From contig JAAONU010000009.1 of assembly GCA_012932295.1 (NCBI GenBank), positions 10,333,535 through 10,397,534 of the forward strand: a DNA stretch of 64,000 nt. The letters run 5' to 3'. Positions 54,401 to 58,256 of this stretch are shown here, piece after piece. This stretch comes from Cyclina sinensis (taxonomy: Eukaryota; Mollusca; Bivalvia; Venerida; Veneridae). The notes under the pieces are model-generated. The model searched no databases. It was not told where the DNA came from and saw nothing but the letters and a program-made list of their open reading frames with translations. A program made the translations under genes and the position numbers. How positions within the stretch are numbered: position 1 is the first letter of the stretch; the number at the start of each line of letters is the position of its first letter.

Positions 54401-57026
54401 CTGCACGAGAAAAAATTTGAGAGTTTATTAGAAGACAACTTGCATTTTTCAAGTTATATTTGTGTAATAACTAAGAAAACAAAGCAATTAATTTATTTAG
54501 CATAAATAAATAATACAATGGCATACAATTGTGACAGAGTAAACTGCATATCACACGCATCTACAAATTCATCAATTTGTAATTATTTTTCAATTTGGAA
54601 AACTGCGTTGAATCCTTGTGGCGAGTTGTTAACTGATTAAAATGTGTACTCCTTACACTTTTTGAAAACTGTGGCTAATCGTTATTACTTTATGGCGAAG
54701 CATTAACTGACTTGTGGTGAATCTTGAATTTCTGTGGCAAATCGTCCACCTACACATCCATCCTCCTCTGGACTCTAAGTTATGCTTCTTGGGCCCTTTT
54801 GACATTTGTTTTCTCTTATTGGTAGATATATCTTCCACATTATTATTACACAGTAGTAATATGATACTATCATCATTGCTATTCTACATACTGGCACTAT
54901 TATTAATTTGGTATTTTTTCACAATTTAAAGCAAATAATAGTATACTTTACACATAGCTTATTTTAAGTTATTATAAAAATATCATTTATGTACATCACA
55001 CTGTTAAAAATAGGATCACCAGCTCCACAGTATCATTTCGCGATTATGATTAATTGAAGAAACTATAAACACTCACACTAACTGCCAAAGTTATTGAAGG
55101 TTAGCACTAGTAGGGACTACAGCATGTACATGTAGCTTTGAATTTAATGTCACCTGTCCAATGTCTATTTAACCTAGCTTTAAAAGTATTTAGCGTTGGT
55201 GCTTCAATTACAGAAGATGGAAGTGAATTCCAGGTATCCACAACTCGATGACTGAATGAATTTTGCCTAATGTTCCCTCTTGCTCTGGGTTTAAATAGTT
55301 TCTGATTATGGCCTCTTGTGACAGCATTGTCCCTAATGATTAGCATTCTAGTGGCTGTTTTGTCAAGATTATGTATTAGTTTATAAGCCTCTATGACATA
55401 CCTGTCTAAAAAAATTGTCTAGTGAGTACTGACTTTTGGCAGAAATAAGTTGAGGTCTAGACTTTTCATCCCCATTTTGGGAGTGAAATGTCTTGGGAAG
55501 AAAAGTCTTCGGGGGGGAATGTCTGTCAACATGTATCAATTCCTAAAGCGGAAATGACAGTGTTTTTACCATCTTTTAACTATAAATATTTCGACTTTTA
55601 TAACACTAATTGTACTTTTTACGTCATTCTCACTATCTCACTTGAAGTCTCACTATTCACAACTTTTATCACCTTTTATCTGCACTTGACTGAGCAGCAC
55701 CTTCCTGCTAGTTCACCCGTATGGGGCTTAAGTACATGTAGTCCAACTAATTGTACGCAAGTCGAGATATTGTATAACTCCGCGAGATTCTGACCCATAA
55801 CAAAAATATCTCAGAATTTGCTCAAGACGTCACTTGAATTATTCTGACTAGGGGCCATCCACTATAATTGAAGCACCATCTTTAAACGCCTTCAAAGCCA
55901 GGATAAATAGACACTGGACAAGTGATACAGAGTTTAAGGCAAAATGTTACAGCCCCTACTAATGCAAAAATAACTTGAATGTAGTTGTGAACATTAGGAA
56001 ATGGTTGAACTTTTTTTAATTGGTAAATAAAGTATTTTTATATCAAGAGGAGCACAGATATAGTGCATGTAAATATTATATGTGAATATTACTAAATGCC
56101 ATTATATAGAACATATATCACAAAGTAATGAAAATTGAAATATTATCAAATGGGGAAAACAAATTACAAAAGGGCCTAAGAAGCTTCACACAGCTTAGCA
56201 TCCGGAGGGATTTCAGGACTTTTTACCTCCTGGACGTTTCGGCCTCAAAACCCTGGTCTTTTCGGCATCTTTTGTAAATTTGATGAAAATGTAAAATAAA
56301 TACAATTATGAGTTATAATATTATATACATAATATAACTCATACTTGCAAACACATTACATTTACGAAATAAAGAAGATTTTTTTTGTCATAAATATATT
56401 GAAATTTCCCTGGGAAAATAATTATATATAGGATAGTTTATATGCATTGTGATAGAATTATCAGCTATAAATCTACATTTATATTTACATATGTATATAT
56501 CTTTGTTATAAAATTATATTATTTAAATTATAAATACATCAAAAGGACATTGATTATGATATGTTGTTATACAACAGGTAAGAACAGATTAGGGATCATT
56601 AGTTAAAGAAGTGTTAAAGTTGTATAATGCATTATATTTGTTAATTAGCACCTTTATAAAGGTGTTACTTATATTTCACAAAGTAGTGAAAATTTGATTG
56701 ATTTCTCAGATCAAAGTACCTTTTTATATTAAATAGATTAAAGAAAATCAAAGGCCAAATCCGTACAGTATACCATATTATAATAAAACAAAGTAGCCAA
56801 AAAGACCAGGGCCGAAATGTCTAGGAGGTGAAAAGACCAAGGCCGAAACGTCCAGGAGGTGAAACGTCCAGACACCTCCGGAGGAGGATGTTCTGGCTTC
56901 AAGAACAACGTAGACATAAACGTAAAAGTATAATAGAGAGACTATCTGAATTCTACCATCAAGGCCTTTACAGGAACACTTACGTTTATATTCAGCCATC
57001 AGGCGCTTTAATGCTGATCCAGCCAT
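18366..57026 (-). CDS. UBE2G2: Ubiquitin-conjugating enzyme E2 G2, five-exon gene
   Basis: The minus-strand coding exons are 57026-56984, 45902-45821, 38543-38425, 35019-34879 and 18478-18366. They join in phase (1, 0, 1, 1 in coding nucleotides left over) to give 165 residues, the length of vertebrate UBE2G2. The start is [14 protein letters not shown]. The E2 fold continues with [20 protein letters not shown], then [20 protein letters not shown], then [20 protein letters not shown]. This places catalytic Cys89 in the DGRVC motif, followed by the long acidic loop ([11 protein letters not shown]) typical of the G-type E2s, and ends KSLGL. In known organisms this enzyme takes ubiquitin from E1 and builds Lys48 chains with ERAD ligases such as gp78/AMFR at the ER membrane. 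All four introns are GT-AG. No stop, frameshift or lost key residue is seen, so the gene looks functional. Its introns are filled with array repeats. Confidence 0.96.
18491..19020 (+). repeat. Class T1 element with I-like core, inserted next to UBE2G2 exon 5
   Basis: It starts GAAACAAGAGGGCCATAATG, a variant of the T1 5' end. Three or four degraded units follow (ACAAACATTCTGAGAAAGTT, GTGACCT). No terminal hairpin is found before it fades near 19020. Confidence 0.65.
19240..20212 (+). repeat. Core-L tandem array, first part, class T2 5' end
   Basis: The 5' end ACTAGAGCTATCACTAAATG followed by GATTAATACCCCCA (about 19255-19290) is a T2 start. About six units of roughly 148 bp follow (GTATGAAGTTGCATTGAATT, then CCAACCAGTAGTTTTCAAGT, then TATGCTCTGGACAAGG, then AAAGGGCAATAACTCTGCAA). 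An M element interrupts the array at 20213, and the array resumes at 21789. Confidence 0.85.
20213..21788 (+). repeat. Composite M+D element, class T1, inside the L array
   Basis: The T1-like 5' end is ACAAGAGGGCCAATGGCCCT. Four to five M units of about 105 bp follow (AGTAGGTCAGTAGGTCAAAA, then ATATAGGTCATG, then CATTTTTGAAATCG, then GTCCAAATTTCATTGCC). A G-rich run lies near 20795-20815. D units follow, with a tail CACGACACACACCGGACATT and a hairpin GCACTTTGTGCCAGGTGAGC to about 21788. An open frame across the M units merely reflects the repeat period and is not a gene. A second copy is at 48827-50617. Confidence 0.85.
21789..23147 (+). repeat. Core-L tandem array, second part, with 3' hairpin
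   Basis: L units resume with AAAGGGGAATAACTTTGG and continue through an exact tandem duplication (listed separately). The array closes with ACTAACCAGCCACTGGGTGA and the hairpin TTTTCCCCCC ... TTTCAGGGGTATAATAAGC. The same core bounded by T2-like ends continues the array broken at 20213. Confidence 0.85.
21947..23086. repeat. Two adjacent 570-bp copies with no difference seen
   Basis: Bases 21947-22516 recur at 22517-23086 with an offset of exactly 570. The copies start CAAATAGTGAAGATAGATTT and end GACAAGGTACAGCCCG. I see no mismatch, whereas ordinary L units differ from one another at many positions. It is either a very recent duplication or an assembly artefact. Confidence 0.9.
23148..23778 (+). 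repeat. Core-H-like fragment and L-like remnants
   Basis: Phrases such as CACTTGTGCCAAATTATTTC, TTCATGCATGTCAAACTTAT and CTCTAAGAGGGACCTTAACC place the first part with core H. It ends in a terminal hairpin GTATACCCACCC ... GTGAGGGTATAAA near 23483-23498. Weak L-like wording continues to 23778. Confidence 0.5.
23779..24612 (+). repeat. Core-P element, 5' part, class T1
   Basis: The T1 5' end is ACAAGAGGGTCATGATGGCC with CCTCACCTGAG. Units of about 120 bp follow: TTCAAATTTCCATACTTCAG, then CTTCAAAAACAAGAAAGTAG, then GTCAATGTGAGCT, then CAAAGTTGTAAT. A K element interrupts the array at 24613; P-type units reappear at 31127-31386. Confidence 0.75.
24613..25349 (+). repeat. Core-K element, 5' part, nested in P
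   Basis: The 5' end ACAAGAGCCACCACAAGCGG is followed by GGGGCCATGCTTGAC. Units of about 150 bp carry AAAGTTATGGCCAATTTTAG, then CAAAATTCAATAATTTGACC, then GTCAAGGTCATTTAAAGGTC, then TGTTTTGTCCAAGTATGAAT. K resumes after other insertions at 28607. Confidence 0.8.
25350..26023 (+). repeat. Core-A element, class T3, nested in K
   Basis: The 5' end AATGTTTGTAAAACATACAT is followed by CCCCGCAGCAGCACC. Four units follow (AAGCATTCTCTAGTTATTGA, CAAGTTTGGTGAACCTAGGT, GACCTTTGACCTAATGACCT). The tail has CCGACGGACTGACCGACCGA and the hairpin TATGCCCCTCATCTTCGATG plus GGCGGGGCATA (25992-26022). Confidence 0.85.
26024..27374 (+). repeat. Core-Q elements, class T2, partly duplicated
   Basis: The 5' end is ACTAGAACTGCCACTGTCAT. 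A first 3' end with a GACGGATAGACAGATGGATG tract and hairpin (TATACCCCCC ... GGGGGTATAA, about 26348-26383) is followed by CATTTTTACTCATTTATGCC. The block recurs with a second hairpin (about 26676-26708) and the same downstream sequence. A third run ends abruptly at 27374, at CCAGTAT. Units contain CCTTTGACCTAGTGACCTCA and ACTAGTCATGACCAACCTCC. Confidence 0.75.
27375..28606 (+). repeat. Core-D element, 5' truncated, joined to Q
   Basis: The join is abrupt: Q text stops and D text begins with GCAAGGAACCTGTATATTGA, which matches the reference D copy from about 14736. D units run to a tail with GACAACGCACAACGCACTGA and a slightly decayed hairpin AGCTCACCAAGAGC ... TCTCAGGTGAGCT (about 28573-28606). 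Confidence 0.8.
28607..28750 (+). repeat. Core-K element, 3' part
   Basis: The text resumes mid-unit (AAGCAAAATTCAATAATTTG, ACCTTGAAGGTGAAGGTCAT) and reaches the K 3' flank wording CAAGTATGGAGACAATCCAT. This shows that A, Q and D entered one K element. The same 3' wording is at 53100-53125. Confidence 0.75.
28751..30205 (+). repeat. Core-A element, class T3, full length
   Basis: The 5' end is GAGATGTTTGTAAAACATAT followed by ATGCCCCCC. About nine units of roughly 147 bp follow (TTCTATAGTTATTGATTGGA, TTTTGCTATTCAAGGTCACT, GACCTTGTGACCTGAAAAAC). The 3' hairpin pairs TATGTCCCCTCATC with GATGGGGGGCATA (about 30172-30202). Two neighbouring units near 29735-30000 are nearly identical, with an offset of about 145, and are a late unit duplication. 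Confidence 0.85.
30206..31126 (+). repeat. Core-R element with matched terminal hairpins
   Basis: The 5' end ACAAGAAGCGCCGCAATGCG is followed by ACCAGGTTTTCAACG. Five units follow (GGGTAGCAATCCCAAGCTGC, ACACCAAGTTTGGTGTC, CAAACTCAAGTTATTGAG, GTGACCTTGACCTTG). The tail has a CCGCCCGCCGA tract and the hairpin ACCAGTTTTCGTTGAAAACC plus TGGT (about 31098-31121). The 5' phrase is repeated in the hairpin. Confidence 0.8.
31127..31386 (+). repeat. Core-P units, continuation after nested insertions
   Basis: The phrases TCAAATTTCCATCCTGTAGC, AACAAGAAAATAGGTCAGTA and GGTCAATGTCGGCTAAGGTC match the P units at 23779-24612. The interval 24613-31126 therefore splits one P element or a tandem pair of them. 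Confidence 0.6.
31387..31946 (+). repeat. S element start joined to a D-type 3' end
   Basis: The start is ACAAGAGCCATGTTACACAT. One or two L-like units follow (ACTGCACTTCTTACCAATGT, GAGTTATGCTTCGGACAAAG). From about 31650 the text is D-like (AGACAATGCTTTACACC, GAACAACTTTGGTAAAGCTT). It ends in the T1 hairpin CTCACCTTGAGCAC ... GTGCTCAGGTGAGCT (about 31914-31945). Confidence 0.65.
31947..32450 (+). repeat. Degraded D-type units
   Basis: Fragments of the D unit recur (CATATAAATCTATACAAATT, CCCTGGGGTGGGG, TTTCAGACAGGAAGATTTTC). No terminus is present; this looks older than the adjoining copies. Confidence 0.55.
32451..32814. other. Isolated T2 5' end and non-repetitive sequence
   Basis: ACTAGAACTATCACTAAAGG followed by ACCCCCACA (about 32458-32492) is a T2 5' terminus without a recognisable core behind it. 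The rest is AT-rich with no gene seen. Confidence 0.45.
32815..33633 (+). repeat. Core-T tandem array, first part
   Basis: Units of about 140-150 bp carry TTTTCTATTTTTAGTAACAG, then TGACCTTGACCTTGGCCCCA, then CAGCCCCAATATCGAACATG, then ACCTGTATCTTATGATGTTA, then CACCTGTGTACCAAAAA. Open frames through them are periodic artefacts. A D fragment interrupts the array at 33634. Confidence 0.85.
33634..34025 (+). repeat. Core-D 3' fragment inserted into the T array
   Basis: It begins mid-unit (ATGTAAAATCAACTGAGCCC). It carries the full D tail (GAGGAGATATCATTTGAATG, GACGACGGACGGATGGACGG) and hairpin (AGCTCACCCTGAGCAC ... GTGCTCAAGTGAGCT, about 33988-34021), ending in CTAAAAA. T units continue directly after. 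Confidence 0.85.
34026..34680 (+). repeat. Core-T tandem array, second part
   Basis: T units resume with AACTGTTTTTCTATTTTTAG. They close with GACTGGACAGACAGACCAGC, CTACCGGCAGAGCGACCGCC and a hairpin left arm TATATACCCCCTCATA. The right arm is missing, so the 3' end is truncated about 200 bp from UBE2G2 exon 4. Confidence 0.8.
34879..35019 (-). CDS. UBE2G2: UBE2G2 coding exon 4 (active site)
   Basis: It encodes residues 83-128 plus parts of Ile82 and Glu129. [20 protein letters not shown] includes the catalytic Cys89, then [20 protein letters not shown] and VVSMLA. The acceptor is TTTCCAG. The donor GTATTA is weaker than the others. Confidence 0.96.
35020..35499. other. UBE2G2 intron 3, non-repetitive part
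   Basis: No tandem units or coding signatures recognised. Confidence 0.45.
35500..37328 (+). repeat. Core-U array split by an unrelated 950-bp insertion
   Basis: Units carry GACCTTCAAGTGTGACCTTG, ACATGGCTGGACTATGCATT, CTCAATGAGTTAAACATTTG and GGTATAGGAGATATTGAG. From about 35868 to 36825 the sequence is unrelated and AT-rich, and the U unit then resumes (ACCTTTAAGTGTGACCTTGA). The 3' end has GACGGATAGAAAAGG and a short hairpin CCCCCCTCCTGCTTC ... GACAGGGG (about 37298-37324). Confidence 0.7.
37329..37703. other. UBE2G2 intron 3, no recognised feature
   Basis: AT-rich sequence without tandem units or recognisable exons. Confidence 0.4.
37704..38093 (+). repeat. Class T1 element with diverged B-like core, fragment
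   Basis: It starts ACAAGAGGGCCATGATGCCC, followed by TTGCTCACATG. A few units recall core B (GACCTAGATATCATCAAAAC). The element fades into the next T1 start at 38094. Confidence 0.6.
38094..38360 (+). repeat. Core-B element, 5' end only
   Basis: A T1 start (ACAAGAGGGCCATGATGGCC, CGCTCACCTGAG) and about one and a half B units (TTCTGACAAATTTCCAGATT, GTGACCTAGTTTTTGACCCC). The copy stops about 65 bp from the UBE2G2 exon 3 donor. Confidence 0.8.
38425..38543 (-). CDS. UBE2G2: UBE2G2 coding exon 3
   Basis: It encodes [20 protein letters not shown], then [19 protein letters not shown], the central beta-sheet and the HPN motif of the E2 fold (residues 43-81). The flanking split codons give Met42 and Ile82. 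The acceptor is TTGTTTTGCAG and the donor GTAAGT. An upstream ATG of the exon's open frame is not the gene start: the exon joins exon 2 in phase. Confidence 0.96.
38608..40766 (+). repeat. Composite C+D element, class T1, full length
   Basis: It runs from the T1 5' end (ACAAGAGGGCAATGATGGAC), through about five C units, a C-type 3' end (GACAGACAGACAAACAGACA, AATATGTCTCC ... GGGGGAGACATAA near 39555) and about six D units, to an intact D tail and T1 hairpin (AGCTCACCCTGAGCACTTTG ... GGTCAGGTGAGCT, about 40731-40763). It has the same internal join as 4908-6787. Confidence 0.87.
40766..41237 (+). repeat. Core-K element, first part
   Basis: The 5' end ACAAGAGCCACTGCAAGCAG is followed by GGGGCCATGCTCGAC. 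Three K units follow (AAGTGTTGTTTTGTCCAAGT, ATGAATCAAATCC). J1 interrupts it at 41238, within the AATAAA-containing part of a unit. Confidence 0.82.
41238..42746 (+). repeat. Core-J element, class T2, full length, nested in K
   Basis: The 5' end is ACTAGAACTATCGCTGAATG followed by CGATTCATACCCCCA. Units carry GACCTTCAAGTGTGACCTTG, then ACATGGGTTCTGCACAT, then GAGTTGAACATTTGAG, then AAGTTTGAAGAAAATCCTTC. The 3' end has GGAGACGGACTTACCGACTG, a run of 14 C (about 42710-42723) and a hairpin with TGGTGGGGGTATAA. Confidence 0.85.
42747..43652 (+). repeat. Core-K element, second part
   Basis: K resumes with AAGTTATGACTATTTGAGCA. It carries about six units (TGACCTTGATGGTCAAGGTC, GTCATAAGTGTTGTTTTGTC) until J2 enters at 43653. 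Confidence 0.85.
43653..45004 (+). repeat. Core-J element, class T2, second copy nested in K
   Basis: The 5' end is ACTAGAACTATTGCTGAATG followed by ATACCCCCA. J units follow (AAGTGTGACCTTGACCTTGA, GGGTTCTGCACATTGC). The tail has GGAGACGGACGGACGGACAG, CGACAAAGCGATTCCAGTAT and a hairpin TATACCCCCCACAAC ... GTGGCAGGGGTATA (about 44971-45003). Confidence 0.85.
45005..45530 (+). repeat. Core-K element, third part
   Basis: K resumes mid-unit (ACAATTTAAACAAAATTCAA) for three more units and fades near 45530 without a recognised 3' end. Confidence 0.75.
45531..45820. other. UBE2G2 intron 2 start, non-repetitive
   Basis: No recognised feature between the K array and the exon 2 donor. Confidence 0.4.
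45821..45902 (-). CDS. UBE2G2: UBE2G2 coding exon 2
   Basis: It encodes [20 protein letters not shown] and EWEALI (residues 16-41), with split codons for Gln15 and Met42. The acceptor is ATTTTTTAG and the donor GTAAGT. A T1 repeat terminus starts about 25 bp upstream of the exon, over the likely branch-point region. Confidence 0.95.
45927..46840 (+). repeat. Core-C element, class T1, 3' truncated by a LINE relic
   Basis: T1 5' end, then six C units (GAAGGCTCTGGGTGTAATGG, CAGTTACTCTGCAGAAATA, CTGACCTTTGACATACTAGC). Two units near 46370 and 46670 are almost identical. The array stops in mid-unit at 46840 where LINE sequence begins. Confidence 0.83.
46841..48415 (-). pseudogene. Non-LTR retrotransposon (LINE) reverse transcriptase relic
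   Basis: Read on the minus strand from 48415 downward, frames jump between recognisable pieces. [17 protein letters not shown] and [16 protein letters not shown] match the region ahead of the palm domain. [20 protein letters not shown] is followed by [14 protein letters not shown], which is RT motif A (LDLxNAY). [16 protein letters not shown] resembles motif B. Further on, [20 protein letters not shown] and [20 protein letters not shown] match the C-terminal part. The FxDD catalytic motif C cannot be found and there are several stops and frameshifts, so it is dead. A plus-strand open frame at 47336-47692 is only its antisense shadow. Confidence 0.72.
48416..48826. other. AT-rich interval
   Basis: No recognised gene, array or terminus. 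Confidence 0.4.
48827..50617 (+). repeat. Composite M+D element, class T1, second copy
   Basis: Start ACAAGAGGGCCAATGGCCCT; four M units (AAAAGTAGGTCAGTAGGTCA); a long G run near 49298-49310; then six or seven D units. The tail reaches CGACGCACACCGGACATTGG and AGCTCACCTTGGCACATTG, but the right arm of the hairpin is lost where an N element begins. Confidence 0.85.
50618..51471 (+). repeat. Core-N elements, class T4, with an internal partial duplication
   Basis: The start has AACAAAAACATATATCTCCC. Units of about 150 bp carry TTTCATAAAAATCCTTCAAG, then GGCTTTGGAAGATACAGAGC, then GGACACGATTTTGTGGCATT, then TCCAAGTGTGACCTTGA and GAGGTGAACATCTGACCC. A first 3' end (GACAGACGGACAGACAGATA, ATATGTCTCCCCC at about 51015) breaks straight back into a unit. 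The final end is ATGTCTCCCCC ... GGGGAGACATAA near 51435-51471. A minus-strand open frame over the units is periodic, not genic. Confidence 0.8.
51489..52378. mobile_element. Candidate non-autonomous DNA transposon with terminal inverted repeats
   Basis: CATTCCTTGATGACTCGAA at 51489-51507 is the inverted counterpart of TTGAGCCATCGAGGAATG at 52361-52378, with about 15 of 18 matching. Related CGATGGCT phrases lie just inside both ends. The interior is AT-rich and encodes nothing recognisable. Confidence 0.45.
52530..53130 (+). repeat. Core-K element with decayed 5' end
   Basis: CGCATTTCCAAAGGCAAATA and CATCAGAGGAAGGATATTGT match the K start region. Three or four units follow, then the K 3' wording CCAAGTATGAAGACAATCCA. 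Confidence 0.78.
53131..53783. other. AT-rich interval with an isolated element start
   Basis: CAAGAGCTGTCACTGGAAAT followed by ATATGCCCCTGAAATG (53132-53170) resembles the 5' ends of T3-like families, but no core follows. No gene is recognised in the rest. Confidence 0.4.
53784..54247 (+). pseudogene. MULE-type transposase C-terminal fragment
   Basis: A perfect-looking acceptor (TTTCTTTCTTACAG) precedes a clean frame: [20 protein letters not shown], then [20 protein letters not shown], then [17 protein letters not shown] and a stop near 54027. The stretch from FNYxExTWL to RTxDxxGWH is characteristic of the end of MULE-like transposases found across invertebrates. Beyond the stop, decayed continuation is readable in shifted frames ([35 protein letters not shown]). 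The Asn expected before the His region (RTNNDVEGWH type) is altered to RTKDCKGWH. It is an orphan fragment without upstream catalytic residues in the window. Confidence 0.6.
54248..55084. other. AT-rich interval in UBE2G2 intron 1
   Basis: No recognised gene or repeat structure. Confidence 0.4.
55085..55420 (-). pseudogene. Non-LTR retrotransposon ORF2 C-terminal tail
   Basis: The minus strand reads [20 protein letters not shown], then [20 protein letters not shown], then [20 protein letters not shown] and [15 protein letters not shown]. This is the familiar C-terminal signature of Jockey/CR1-like LINE proteins (RRNxFSxRVVxxWNSLPxxVVxAxxxNxFKxxLDxxW). No endonuclease or RT palm sequence is attached, as expected for a 5'-truncated copy. 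Its frame is still open over about 110 codons. Confidence 0.75.
55421..55855. other. Spacer between two opposed LINE tails
   Basis: No recognised feature. It is bounded by homologous sequence in inverted orientation. Confidence 0.4.
55856..55965 (+). pseudogene. Second LINE C-terminal tail, opposite orientation
   Basis: The plus strand reads [20 protein letters not shown] and [11 protein letters not shown], homologous to the end of the copy at 55085-55420. The following non-coding bases (CAGCCCCTACTAATGC) also match, so the similarity extends past the stop. Confidence 0.7.
56199..56888. mobile_element. Candidate non-autonomous DNA transposon with long imperfect inverted repeats
   Basis: Left CATCCGGAGGGATTTC, ACCTCCTGGACGTTTCGGCC and CCTGGTCTTTTCGGC (56199-56275) are mirrored on the right by AAAGACCAGGGCCGAAA, GGCCGAAACGTCCAGGAGGT and ACACCTCCGGAGG (56795-56888). 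The right arm carries an extra repeat of the GGCCGAAACGTCCAGGAGGT block. The interior is AT-rich and non-coding. It ends about 100 bp from UBE2G2 exon 1. Confidence 0.6.
56984..57026 (-). CDS. UBE2G2: UBE2G2 coding exon 1
   Basis: It encodes [14 protein letters not shown] plus the first base of Gln15. The start is fixed by exact alignment with the conserved N terminus of the family. The donor is GTAAGT after C. Reading through the donor gives nonsense, confirming the junction. Confidence 0.95.
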
Positions 57027-57487
57027 TACTTAATATCTTTGCAAAAACTGAAATAAACTAAAAAAAACAACTGTTTTCTATATTTCGTTAGACATTTATG
57101 TACTCTTCATCTTTGAAAACAAATTTAGAATGGGGAAACCCAATATTTTGTGAACGACATTCTGATTGGCGAATTACAGTTAAAATTATCCAATGAAAAT
57201 AGATATTGTATTTACCAAGCCGAAGAAGTCGGCAGGCAGGCATTGTACGCAACCAAAGAACTACATTTTCAAGGAAACTATACAGGAAAACATGTGTTAA
57301 TGATTGTCACATTCAATAAATGTTCTGTGGACTCACGAATAAGAAGTTAGTTATTTTCGTTTTTCTCTTCTAACGGCGATAAGTTCAGTTTAATTTTCGT
57401 ATTTGGATTTTGTCGTGGGTTTGAAGTTGTAGCTAACCGATTTCCTTAATAATCTGAACATAAAGGTTGGAGAAAGCTAATGGGAAG
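57027..57487. promoter_or_regulatory. Probable divergent promoter for UBE2G2 and the plus-strand neighbour
   Basis: It is 461 bp between opposed start codons and free of the array repeats that crowd both sides. CCAAT occurs on the plus strand at 57140-57144 and 57190-57194, and inverted (ATTGG) at 57165-57169. A pyrimidine-rich TTTTTCTCTTCTA near 57359-57371 could be an initiator on the plus side. No TATA box is clear. Transcription start sites are not known. Confidence 0.5.
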
Positions 57488-57523
57488 ATGGCACAACAGG
57501 CTGTTGATTCAATGAAATCGGCT
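57488..57523 (+). CDS. Possible first coding exon of an unidentified plus-strand gene
   Basis: ATG in AAGATGG context (purine at -3, G at +4) opens MAQQAVDSMKSA, followed directly by a consensus GTAAGT donor in phase 0. It faces away from UBE2G2 across a short CCAAT-containing region, as expected for a bidirectional pair. An upstream ATG at 57479 is out of frame. I do not recognise the protein, and no convincing second exon is seen before the hAT insertion or the window end. Confidence 0.4.
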
Positions 57524-58256
57524 GTAAGTCGCATCTAGATGTTGTGTATAAATTCTTGTTGATAATTTATGTTTATGTAGAGGTCATGACCCGAAATTGT
57601 CACGTGCTTTTAAATAGTTTGATTCAATTGGTCGATGAGAAAACCGCCGAAACCAAAATGGGGGAATGTTTTGGACACTTGTAAATTTGTTTTCTCCTGT
57701 TTGAAAAAGTCATATTTGAGTGCAGATTACTTGCTGTTTGGTCTCAGTTTAAAGTATGGCTTCGTCTGGACCGTTAAAGGTGGTATGATCTTAGAAATTG
57801 ATTGCTTTGGTGCGCATATCTCTGATTCTCTCGTTCACAGAGAGTCAAAATGATTCAAGTGAGGTCTTGAGCAAATTCTGTGATATTTTTGTTATGCAGG
57901 CCTTTCCCCAGGAATTTTTAAGGCACTGGAGTAACTCCGTGTGGGGTGGGTGCGGGAGGGGGGTGCCCCTTCCGCATGTTGAAATTTTTTTTTATGTCAA
58001 AACTCAAAAAGTAAATTGTGCTTTTTGGGGGTATATTTCAAGATAACAAAATTTTGCAGTAATAGAATATGTAAACTTGTATATTCATCTACCAATTAAA
58101 TTTGGTAAATGCTTAATGATTGCAATTATTTTTTTAATAAATTGTCAACTTTTTGGTCTGATTAATTATAAGTTAGCCAATTTACTAAAATGAATGGTTA
58201 CAATTCTTTTGAAATACAGCTTGTGAAGGCAATCGGGATCACTAAATTTATTTACC
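57524..58256. other. Interval downstream of the candidate exon
   Basis: No further exon is supported. A G-rich stretch lies near 57935-57965. Short open frames here lack any family signature. Confidence 0.4.

Noticed and set aside
56778..57026. Minus-strand open frame read as a single 82-residue protein
   Set aside because: Only the first 14 codons belong to UBE2G2; the remainder reads through the exon 1 donor.
57150..57350. 66-codon open frame in the divergent promoter
   Set aside because: No family signature, lies between two opposed start codons and covers CCAAT motifs; likely non-coding.
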